This document shows, one piece after another, positions 51,466 through 57,447 of a DNA stretch of 57,447 nucleotides (position 1 is the first letter of the stretch; each line of letters begins with the position of its first letter). Below the pieces are notes generated by a model. It saw only the letters and a list, made by a program, of their open reading frames with translations, was not told where the DNA came from and ran no database searches. The position numbers and the translations under genes were made by a program. Source of the stretch: a virus; the IMG/VR virus record IMGVR_UViG_3300009702_000029, positions 1 to 57,447 of that record; one strand, 5' to 3'.

Positions 51466-52233
51466 ATGAGATTAGTATTATTTGTGGGGCCTAAAGGATG
51501 TGGAAAAGATTCAGCAGCATCAATGCTATATCAAGCAAAAAAATCACGATCTAAAATTAGTTTTGCAGGACCTTTAAAGGAAATTTGTGCAAAAGTATTT
51601 AGATATCCTGCTAAATTCATGAATGATCCAATTCTTAAAGAGAAACCATTTGAAACTATTGAAATCTTGGATCGAACTAAGTTAAGACTTATTAAACAAG
51701 AGCTTCCAAAATATGTTCCAGAACTAGATCCAGTTACGGGCTTATTAAAATATAATATTGACCGAGTGACAGTATCTGGTTTGGAGAATAGACAATTCAC
51801 TAAACCACGGGAGATCCTACAACAAGTGGGAACAGATTTTATTCGCAATCTAGTGTATCCAAACTGGCATGTAGAGGCTGCTTTTAGCCCGGAGCGAGTG
51901 ACTAAGTATCGAAAAGGAGAACTATATTGTGTGACAGATACTCGATTCTTAAATGAATATAAATTTCTTTTAAAAAACTATGGAGATTCCTTAAAAGTAT
52001 ATTATATCGAACGTCCAGAAGCGGAAGCTCATTTAGCAGAGGCCACTCATGAGTCAGAACTTGAAGTTTTAAAAATAAAAGAATTACTTCCCAAAGAGTG
52101 CATCATTAAAAATGATGGAAGTTTAGAAGATTTTAAAAAGAAAGTTTTAAAACTTGATTTACCACCTAGATCTGGGAAGAAAGCGGCTTCGGCCAAGAAA
52201 ACTGGATTTATATATGGAACAAGAAACAGATAA
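51466..52233 (+). CDS. Deoxynucleoside monophosphate kinase
   Basis: 255 residues, GAGGAG SD upstream. Walker A GPKGCGKDSAA (8-18), then SFAGPLKEI and REILQQVGTDFIR motifs and a TDTRFLNEY segment before YYIERPEAE (nucleoside-binding region). This is the T4 gene-1 type dNMP kinase layout, which makes dNDPs for phage DNA synthesis. The last 25 residues form a Lys/Ala-rich tail (SGKKAASAKK), unusual for the family. The CYTH gene overlaps its end. Confidence 0.75.
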   Translation: MRLVLFVGPKGCGKDSAASMLYQAKKSRSKISFAGPLKEICAKVFRYPAKFMNDPILKEKPFETIEILDRTKLRLIKQELPKYVPELDPVTGLLKYNIDRVTVSGLENRQFTKPREILQQVGTDFIRNLVYPNWHVEAAFSPERVTKYRKGELYCVTDTRFLNEYKFLLKNYGDSLKVYYIERPEAEAHLAEATHESELEVLKIKELLPKECIIKNDGSLEDFKKKVLKLDLPPRSGKKAASAKKTGFIYGTRNR

Positions 52234-52840
52234 CAAGACTTTAGAGTTTCATGAAGTCGAAGTTAAATTTAGACTTGATGCTTCTAAGCTTGATGAATGG
52301 AAATTATTAGTATCTGGTTTAAAAGGACAGAAAGACTTTGATCTGAAAGAATGGATTGCAGTAGATTCTGATGATATATATTTTACTCGTCCTCCATCAA
52401 AAGATATGGATTATGAGTTCGTTAGGTATAGATTCTCAGATGATAAGAAACAAAAACGGGCCGAACTTACCACCAAATGTAAGCTCTCGGATGCCAATAA
52501 CATTATTCGAAAAGAATTTAATCTTAGAGTTGATAATAATTCTAAAGAAACTGTTGAGGCTTTTATTGAAAGTTTGGGATTTAAGCGTAGTTTCACCATA
52601 ACAAAACATGTCCAAATTTATAGATTCGAAGATGCCACATTGCCTTATTATACAGTCATTGATGATAAAGGTAAGCGGAATACCTTTATCGAAATTGAAG
52701 TTAATGAAGAGAAGATTCATAAACTTACCAAAACAGAATGTTGGGCAATTATTGAGAAGTACGAAAAAGTGCTTGCACCACTTGGCATATCAGCAAAAAA
52801 TAGACTTAGGAAAAGCTTGTTTGAAATGTATAAGCCGTAG
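52214..52840 (+). CDS. CYTH-domain protein (triphosphate tunnel metalloenzyme)
   Basis: 208 residues from the ATG 20 nt inside the previous gene; a farther upstream start is less likely, and the SD is poor. The ExExK motif (E14, E16, K18 in EVEVKFR), the charged strands YEFVRYR and AELTTKCK, KEFNL, the KHVQIYRFED strand and FIEIEV are the eight-stranded tunnel of CYTH/CyaB proteins, whose positive and acidic residues bind triphosphate and metal. Known members are thiamine triphosphatases, tripolyphosphatases or class IV adenylate cyclases. Which substrate applies cannot be told. TAG stop shared in context with the next gene. Confidence 0.75.
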   Translation: MEQETDNKTLEFHEVEVKFRLDASKLDEWKLLVSGLKGQKDFDLKEWIAVDSDDIYFTRPPSKDMDYEFVRYRFSDDKKQKRAELTTKCKLSDANNIIRKEFNLRVDNNSKETVEAFIESLGFKRSFTITKHVQIYRFEDATLPYYTVIDDKGKRNTFIEIEVNEEKIHKLTKTECWAIIEKYEKVLAPLGISAKNRLRKSLFEMYKP

Positions 52841-52848
52841 GAGATGAT

Positions 52849-53370
52849 ATGAATTTGATGATTGATTTAGAAACCTTGGGAACCACGGCAGCTTGTCCGG
52901 TAATTAGTATTGGGGCAGTATTTTTTGATCAAACAGGCATAAAGCATAAATACTATGAGATTCTAGATGTGGAACAGCAAATTGATCAAGGTAGACAAGT
53001 AGATGGTGCCACCATCAAATGGTGGATGAGTCAGGCTAATGCAGCCAAAACGGTATTTAACGAGAATGCTCGTGATTCTAAGTTAATTCTTGAAAAATTT
53101 GTGGATTTTATTAATATGTATAGTAATAAGAAGGCCGTCAAGCCTTGGGGTAATGGTTCCAATTTTGATATTACTATCTTGGATGATCTTTTTTCCTTTT
53201 ATGGAATGGATACCCCTTGGGAGTTTTGGAATATTCGAGATCTTAGAACTTTTAAAGAATATGTATTTGATGGTGGAAATGTAAAAAGGCTAGGAACACA
53301 TCACAATGCGTTAGATGACGCAATTTATCAGGCAGAAATTGTGATTGAAGGTATGAAAAGAACACGATGA
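52849..53370 (+). CDS. DEDD 3'-5' exonuclease (Rv2179c/DexA-like)
   Basis: 173 residues, with GGAG upstream. The exonuclease motifs are MIDLET (D6, E8), NGSNFDITIL (exo II) and HNALDDAIYQAE (exo III, with the DEDD/H His-Asp), matching the short 3'-5' exonucleases of the Rv2179c family, similar to T4 DexA. They trim RNA or DNA ends. In phages they recycle nucleotides or process DNA. TGA stop. It lies in a nucleotide-metabolism operon with a kinase and a CYTH protein. Confidence 0.85.
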   Translation: MNLMIDLETLGTTAACPVISIGAVFFDQTGIKHKYYEILDVEQQIDQGRQVDGATIKWWMSQANAAKTVFNENARDSKLILEKFVDFINMYSNKKAVKPWGNGSNFDITILDDLFSFYGMDTPWEFWNIRDLRTFKEYVFDGGNVKRLGTHHNALDDAIYQAEIVIEGMKRTR

Positions 53371-53392
53371 TCAAAAGAATTGGAGAATTAAA

Positions 53393-53629
53393 ATGGTAAT
53401 GGCAAGATGGCTTAGAGATTTACTCTCATTTCTTAATGGATTTCGAAAGTTAGTAATTTGTATTTTAGCATTGATTTTGGGAACTATAGCAGTATACACT
53501 AGATTTATCGATGGCCCTACTTATGGTAAAGTTCTGACAATTACAGTTCCTGCGTATTTTGCAGGAAATATCGGAGAGCATTTGACCAATAGTATTAAGG
53601 AATGGTTGGCTAGACGTAAGGAGGCTTAA
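53393..53629 (+). CDS. Holin-like membrane protein
   Basis: 78 residues. A helical N-terminus (WLRDLLSFLNGFRK) leads to one clear span (about 20-36, VICILALILGTIAVYT), then a weaker hydrophobic stretch (VLTITVPAYFAGNIGEHL) and a basic end (RRKEA). This is the size and topology of holins. TAATG overlap with the next gene. It lies far from the endolysin gene; it may be a second holin or an unrelated membrane protein. Confidence 0.5.
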   Translation: MVMARWLRDLLSFLNGFRKLVICILALILGTIAVYTRFIDGPTYGKVLTITVPAYFAGNIGEHLTNSIKEWLARRKEA

Positions 53630-53910
53630 TGGATAATTGGATCAAAAATCTTTGGAATAGCAACAAGCTATTATTCTTGCTTTTATTGCCATTAGTGTTT
53701 ATAATCTTTTTTAAAGATCTGATTTTGGAATACTTAATTGGCTCAGCACGTAAGATGAGCAATGAAGCTCAAGAAAAGGATCACGTTTTGCAAACTGAAG
53801 AAGAAAAACTTAACTTAGAAGCAGAAAACATGCGTGCTAAAGCGGCGCAATTGGGAGAAAATGCAAATAATGTCGGAAAAGATGAAAACTGGAACAAAAA
53901 AGAAGACTAA
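53629..53910 (+). CDS. Membrane-anchored coiled-coil protein (spanin-like layout)
   Basis: 93 residues. A short N-terminus, a span at 12-32 (KLLFLLLLPLVFIIFFKDLIL), then a charged helix with EEEKLNLEAENMRAKAAQ heptads. An N-terminal span followed by a periplasmic coiled coil is the layout of i-spanins, but many phage membrane proteins share it. It overlaps the previous gene (TAATG) and the next (29 nt). Confidence 0.5.
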   Translation: MDNWIKNLWNSNKLLFLLLLPLVFIIFFKDLILEYLIGSARKMSNEAQEKDHVLQTEEEKLNLEAENMRAKAAQLGENANNVGKDENWNKKED

Positions 53911-54076
53911 AGAATATAAAGATCGTTGGACAAAGCCTTTAGTAAATCCTCCGATTACACAGAGAGATTATGAATATGAAAAAAACCGTGAGAGGGAAGA
54001 AAAACTCATTAAAGACAAAGATCCAAAAGGGCATGCTTGCGGTAGCAATTTCTGTAATTCTATTTTTAGGAGTTAA
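53882..54076 (+). CDS. Small basic hypothetical protein
   Basis: 64 residues starting inside the end of the previous gene. Lys/Arg/Glu-rich, with no membrane span (KTGTKKKTKEYKDRW; then EYEKNREREEKLIKDK), ending with two Cys in a Ser-rich tail. An earlier ATG at 53834 has no better SD and would overlap more. The gene overlaps the following one almost completely (53970 on). Its coding status rests on packing and composition only. Confidence 0.4.
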   Translation: MKTGTKKKTKEYKDRWTKPLVNPPITQRDYEYEKNREREEKLIKDKDPKGHACGSNFCNSIFRS

Positions 54077-54365
54077 AACTGGGCTTTTAGAATATAAGTT
54101 GGGCCATAGGGGCCATCTTGTAGGAGAATGTTTTGTGATCCCCAAGCAACTTACTACGTTTCAAATCACAGGACTAAGAGGTCCTAATTATGTCATTTCT
54201 GGAATTGTTTTGTTTTTTCCATTTAAAAGACTTATGTCTCCACGAGAATTAAATCGAATGCTATATAACAAGAATGCTAAGCAAATAGACTGTAAAACTG
54301 GCAAACCATTGGGAGAAAAGAATGAAAAAAGTTCTAAATCTGATTCTTATTTTAAATCTAAGTAG
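53970..54365 (+). CDS. Membrane protein, hypothetical
   Basis: 131 residues. A basic N-terminus (KKTVRGKKNSLKTKIQKG) precedes one span (about 22-40, MLAVAISVILFLGVKTGLL); the rest is periplasmic or cytoplasmic, with a second hydrophobic stretch near 75-85 (YVISGIVLFFPF). TAG stop. It contains two Cys (C54, C107). No family recognised. Together with its neighbours it forms a cluster of small membrane genes. Confidence 0.55.
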   Translation: MNMKKTVRGKKNSLKTKIQKGMLAVAISVILFLGVKTGLLEYKLGHRGHLVGECFVIPKQLTTFQITGLRGPNYVISGIVLFFPFKRLMSPRELNRMLYNKNAKQIDCKTGKPLGEKNEKSSKSDSYFKSK

Positions 54366-54705
54366 TTTGCCTGCTTTTGCATGTGATTTTTCAAAAGACA
54401 TCACCAAAAATGCCAATGGAAGTTACACTTATACAAAGGATTGTCATATTAAAGTGGGCCAAACTGTTAAAAAATTAGAACTCAAGACTCAACAAGTTGA
54501 AGCACTTGAAAAGGCTTTAGAACTTAAGGATTTAGCTTTAGACAAATCTCATGAACGCATTCAATCGTGGATGGATGTCAGCATTAGACTGGAAGACCGC
54601 GTCAATACTATTGATAGACTTAAAGATCGTAATAAGTGGCTTTATTTCACGTTGGGGATCGTAGTAACTGGAATAGCCGTATATGGGGCGGCACATCTTC
54701 GATGA
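54322..54705 (+). CDS. Exported, C-terminally anchored coiled-coil protein
   Basis: 127 residues overlapping the previous gene by 44 nt. An N-terminal signal peptide (MKKVLNLILILNLSSLPAFA) ends at C21; the site could be a signal peptidase I cut after AFA, as the lipobox is imperfect (F at -2). A helical middle (70-105) and a C-terminal span at about 107-122 (LYFTLGIVVTGIAVYG) follow. The combined signal peptide, coil and anchor suit an envelope-spanning or spanin-related protein. TGA stop overlapping the next start. Confidence 0.6.
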   Translation: MKKVLNLILILNLSSLPAFACDFSKDITKNANGSYTYTKDCHIKVGQTVKKLELKTQQVEALEKALELKDLALDKSHERIQSWMDVSIRLEDRVNTIDRLKDRNKWLYFTLGIVVTGIAVYGAAHLR

Positions 54706-55346
54706 AATCTGAACTCAAAAGGATATTTTTCACATCAGACTGGCATATAGGGCACCAGAACGTCCTGAGATTTGATGAGAGGCCATTCAGGGACCTTAAA
54801 CACATGCATGAGGCCCTGACTATGAGATTCAATGCCAATGTCCCTGAGGATGGGATTACGTACTTCCTGGGGGATATGGGGCTTTGTAAGGGGGCTATTC
54901 TTGAAGGGATAATTAAGGGACTTAATGGGACCAAAATTTTGATTTTAGGCAACCACGATAAAGGCATTAACGCAATGCATAATGTAGGCTTTGATGCAGT
55001 GCTTCATGGCATGGTGCTGTGGATTGCAGGTGAGCGAGTTACGCTCAGCCATTGTCCACTTTTAGGATTGCCAAGAGAGGATACAGGTAAAATGAGAGGC
55101 TCTACTGGTAAAGAGAACTGGCACGGAGAGGGACATGCAAGTTACGAAAAATTTACATTCTCAAATGAAGGACAATTTCATTTGCATGGACATATTCATT
55201 CTCGTCCTGAAAGAAAGGAAAGTGAACAAATATGTAAACGTCAATTTGATATTGGAGTTCCTGCAAATGGTTATTATCCTGTAAGTTTTGCGAGAATTGA
55301 AAGTTGGATTAAAAGAACTAAAAGGAAAGAAGAAAATGGCCTTTAA
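54702..55346 (+). CDS. Calcineurin-like metallophosphoesterase
   Basis: 214 residues from the ATG overlapping the previous TGA (ATGA). Motifs in order: FTSDWHIGH (D13, H15), YFLGDMGL, ILILGNHDKG, VTLSHCPLL and LHGHIHSR. This is a complete two-metal calcineurin-type phosphoesterase of small size, often found in phages. It may act on nucleotides or RNA. A second phosphoesterase (49495-51216) is present but not closely related. The 5' part of the gene uses more C/G-ending codons than its neighbours. Confidence 0.85.
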   Translation: MKSELKRIFFTSDWHIGHQNVLRFDERPFRDLKHMHEALTMRFNANVPEDGITYFLGDMGLCKGAILEGIIKGLNGTKILILGNHDKGINAMHNVGFDAVLHGMVLWIAGERVTLSHCPLLGLPREDTGKMRGSTGKENWHGEGHASYEKFTFSNEGQFHLHGHIHSRPERKESEQICKRQFDIGVPANGYYPVSFARIESWIKRTKRKEENGL

Positions 55347-55584
55347 ACCGTATACACTTTATAAACATGAGAATGGTAAAGATGCAGCTATTTTTGTATT
55401 AGAACAAATGCCTGTTGAAAACGGAATAGAGCTAAAAGTTCTTTGGTACAATGTTCATTATAATGAAGTGGGTGCGACACCTCCATTTCAGGTATCTGAG
55501 AAGATGGATAAGATCTTTATCCACAAAGATCGACTTAACCAATGGCAGGAATATATTCCAGAAGAGCATTTTGGTAAAATTTAA
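55336..55584 (+). CDS. Small hypothetical protein
   Basis: 82 residues from the ATG inside the end of the previous gene (11-nt overlap), with AAGGA upstream; a longer frame starts at 55288 but lies inside the preceding gene. Mixed alpha/beta (PYTLYKHENGKDAAIFVLEQ; LKVLWYNVHYNEVG). No recognised family. It lies between the phosphoesterase and the UvsY-like candidate. Confidence 0.7.
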   Translation: MAFKPYTLYKHENGKDAAIFVLEQMPVENGIELKVLWYNVHYNEVGATPPFQVSEKMDKIFIHKDRLNQWQEYIPEEHFGKI

Positions 55585-55595
55585 TTGGAGGTATA

Positions 55596-56021
55596 ATGAA
55601 GAAATCAAATAAGAAATTTCAAAGTAAAAAAGAATTAATCACTGATGATATTGATGTAGAAAGTGAACTTTACATTGAAGATGAACATCTTAATGAAGAA
55701 ATTATGGACCAACCATTAAAATTTCGTAAATGGTCGCGTTTGGAAGTCAGAGCTAGTCGAAAGACAGATGCCATAGAGCTTAAACTTAGAACTGCAGAAG
55801 CGAGAGCATATTCTCAGGCCAAAAATAATGAAAAGAAAATGACGGTCAAAGATATAGAATCTTATGTAGATCTTGATGAGAACGTTCAACAACTTAGGGT
55901 TGAATTAGTAGATGCAAGGGCTGAACTTTTGGACCTTAAGATGATTGTAAAAGCATTTTATCAACGCCATGAGTCACTTAAAGATTTGGCAGCTAATTTT
56001 CGAAAGGAATTAATAGATTAA
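55596..56021 (+). CDS. Helical protein, possible recombination mediator (UvsY-like)
   Basis: 141 residues, GGAGG upstream. Acidic N-terminus (to residue 35), then a long helical domain with LEVRASRKTDAIELKLRTAE and QQLRVELVDARAELLDL, ending with HESLKDLAANFRKEL. This shape, a helical E/R-rich protein encoded just before a RecA-type gene, is typical of UvsY-like mediators that load the recombinase. No family motif is decisive. TAATG overlap with the next gene. Confidence 0.35.
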   Translation: MKKSNKKFQSKKELITDDIDVESELYIEDEHLNEEIMDQPLKFRKWSRLEVRASRKTDAIELKLRTAEARAYSQAKNNEKKMTVKDIESYVDLDENVQQLRVELVDARAELLDLKMIVKAFYQRHESLKDLAANFRKELID

Positions 56022-56455
56022 TGGAAGTTAAAAAATTACAATATAGAAAGATTAATGTGGGGGATACTTTTCAATTTGTAAATGCAATTCAGATGGAGGT
56101 ATTACATGCTAAATTTGATATTATTAAATATCTTAAAGCGGTATTTACTAAGTTTAGCTTCAAAATTGTGAATGGATTTAACTTTTACTTTAAATCTCAA
56201 ACATTTGGAAGAATCTTGATACCCAGTTATAAAAATCCTATTTATATAAAGCTTGCAATCAAAGAAGGAATGCCGTATAATTTAGTAATTGGAGAAGTCA
56301 GCAAACAAGGCAATAAATTTATGGTAACAAAAATCTTTCGATGTCGCAAACCTAATACAAATGTATATACTATTCATGGAGCAAAATTTGATATAGCATG
56401 TCAAGTTGTTCCAGTTAAAGTGTTTGGAAAAATAGAAGAAAGTTATCATGGATAA
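56021..56455 (+). CDS. Hypothetical protein
   Basis: 144 residues with a TAATG start. Strongly hydrophobic/aromatic beta pattern (NGFNFYFKSQTFGRILIPSYKNPIYIKLAIKEG and VTKIFRCRKPNTNVYTIHGAKFDIACQVVPVKVF), no membrane span. Two cysteines. The next start lies inside its end (8-nt overlap). No recognised family; position in the recombination operon. Confidence 0.7.
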   Translation: MEVKKLQYRKINVGDTFQFVNAIQMEVLHAKFDIIKYLKAVFTKFSFKIVNGFNFYFKSQTFGRILIPSYKNPIYIKLAIKEGMPYNLVIGEVSKQGNKFMVTKIFRCRKPNTNVYTIHGAKFDIACQVVPVKVFGKIEESYHG

Positions 56456-56729
56456 AACAGAATTTCCATTAGTAGAAATTAGGCAGCGTAAAGAAGAGCT
56501 AATAGGCGGTAGAATTATGACAGGGGCAAATACCCAAGTCCTAATCGATGGAAAGAAGGTCCCATACGCCCGATCCGTAGAGTTTAAAGTAGATGCTAGA
56601 GGCTTAGCGGTTGTAAAGCTTGAGTTATATGCAAATGTGAAAATACATGGAAAAATAAAAACAGAAATTACCGAGATAGACGTCAAAACAGGCGAAGAGG
56701 TTGAGAATGGCCAAAAAAAGTCCAATTAA
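56448..56729 (+). CDS. Small beta-rich hypothetical protein
   Basis: 93 residues. Pattern TQVLIDGKKVPYARSVEFKVDARG and AVVKLELYANVKIHG suggests a small beta-barrel of about 65 residues, ending in a charged tail. A Lys/Asp/Glu-rich end overlaps the recombinase start by 23 nt, so expression is coupled. No recognised family. Confidence 0.65.
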   Translation: MDKTEFPLVEIRQRKEELIGGRIMTGANTQVLIDGKKVPYARSVEFKVDARGLAVVKLELYANVKIHGKIKTEITEIDVKTGEEVENGQKKSN

Positions 56730-57447
56730 AGTTATTAAATCAGAACCAGAAAAATCTGAAGGTCTATCAAAGATCAAAAATATTGCAAGAGCTTTTAATA
56801 AACATATTAATCATCAATATCAAGAGGCCGTAAGTTACGTTCCAGATAAAGACACTAAAGCAGCAGTTCAGGTTAGCAAGTGGTTAGAACTTCCTAAAGC
56901 AATTTCCGATGTGATTGGTCTCCCTGGCTTACCAGTGGGTAACATCACACATGTTTATGGAAAGCCTAATGCAGGAAAAACAACATTATTGATGCAAGGC
57001 ATTGCGGCAGCACAGAAACAAGGTATTTTGCCAATTTTAATTCTAACTGAACATAAATTTTCATTTGATCGATTAGAAAAATACATGGGTGCTGACACTG
57101 AGGCCATGCTAGTAATTCATGCAGATACATTAGATCAAGCCTACAGTTTCATGGAGAGGATTTTAAATGATATTCGAACGGGTAAAATTGTTATTGAAGA
57201 CGACGAAGGTAACGACACTGTTATCGACGTGTCTGATCTTGATTGCTTTATTTTCATGGATTCTATCGGCAACACGATGTCACGAGAAGAACTTGCCTAT
57301 GACGTCGAAGATGGAGACAAATCCATGGGTAAACACGCCAAAGCATTGAAACGACTTACAAAGAGAGTTGCTAGACTTCTTGGAAAGAAAGAGCTTAGAC
57401 AAAAAGTTGGAATCTTATTACTAAATCAGAGTTATATGTCAATGCCA
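56707..57447 (+). CDS. RecA/UvsX-type recombinase (3' truncated by window)
   Basis: 247 codons are visible and the frame runs off the end. Walker A is VYGKPNAGKTTLL (about 85-97), Walker B is DCFIFMDSIG (about 181-190) and LLLNQSYM near 240 resembles the L2-side text of RecA/UvsX proteins. The N-terminal 60 residues are helical and the family N-terminal domain is short. It forms filaments on ssDNA and drives strand exchange; the preceding UvsY-like gene and the annealase-like gene upstream fit. Codon use in 57180-57360 is richer in C-ending codons than the rest. Confidence 0.85.
   Translation, partial: MAKKSPIKVIKSEPEKSEGLSKIKNIARAFNKHINHQYQEAVSYVPDKDTKAAVQVSKWLELPKAISDVIGLPGLPVGNITHVYGKPNAGKTTLLMQGIAAAQKQGILPILILTEHKFSFDRLEKYMGADTEAMLVIHADTLDQAYSFMERILNDIRTGKIVIEDDEGNDTVIDVSDLDCFIFMDSIGNTMSREELAYDVEDGDKSMGKHAKALKRLTKRVARLLGKKELRQKVGILLLNQSYMSMP

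Noticed and set aside
54322-54705. Lipoprotein with a clear lipobox at C21.
   Set aside because: The residue at -2 is Phe, not matching the usual lipobox; a signal peptidase I cut after AFA explains the sequence as well.

Overview
The window is an internal piece of an AT-rich, lytic-type genome of a contractile-tailed phage (myovirus morphology). It holds a complete tail sheath, tail tube, tape measure, gp25-like wedge protein, J-like baseplate protein and spike/hub module. It also holds a full replication and recombination set, with no integrase and no recognisable bacterial housekeeping operon. Genes are packed end to end with TAATG, ATGA and TAGTG overlaps and good Shine-Dalgarno (SD) sequences. 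All genes but one lie on the plus strand. TAA is the usual stop, TAG is used about ten times and TGA about four times. The host is not identifiable. A PhaR-type DNA-binding domain, T5 A1-like protein and phospholipase-like protein fit a Gram-negative host, but this is inference.

Layout. 1-862: end of the major capsid protein gene, with an Ig-like insertion, closed by a strong terminator. 863-1145: a promoter, a candidate ~90-nt small RNA with its own terminator, and a second promoter. 1146-6872: small proteins and a large LamG/cadherin surface protein. 6856-8396: a probable lysis block (PLA2-like protein, XhlA/holin-like protein, M15 peptidase endolysin). 8398-14221: head-tail connector and neck genes. 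14237-17040: sheath, a small gene broken by an in-frame stop, and tube, ending in a terminator. 17184-32782: tail chaperones, tape measure and baseplate. 32843-38883: two fibre/adhesin genes, one with a seven-repeat beta-propeller. 38896-40338: the single minus-strand gene, a UvsW-like helicase that looks leaderless. 40396-57447: a GroEL-type chaperonin, a RecB/Cas4-like nuclease, a putative ssDNA-annealing protein, a PhaR-domain protein, an RGG-like repeat protein, an AEP-primase/DnaB-helicase fusion, a family A DNA polymerase split by an in-frame TAG, a T5 A1-like phosphoesterase, a dNMP kinase, a CYTH protein, a DEDD exonuclease, a cluster of small membrane proteins, a second phosphoesterase, and a RecA/UvsX-type recombinase running off the end.

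Transcription seems to depend on host-type sigma70. Most candidate promoters share an extended -10 of the form TGA-TAWAAT or close variants, often just after a terminator or a gene end, and the best ones also have TTGAC(A/T) at exactly 17 nt. Together the window encodes virion assembly, DNA entry and degradation, nucleotide supply, primer synthesis, unwinding, replication and recombination, plus a chaperonin that probably folds virion proteins.

The points most worth a second look are: three places where a coding frame continues past an in-frame stop (16358, 17601, 48184); the primase-helicase architecture; the PhaR and RGG-like gene pair; the nested LamG domains; the leaderless helicase; and patches of unusual codon use, one of which surrounds the stop in the polymerase.
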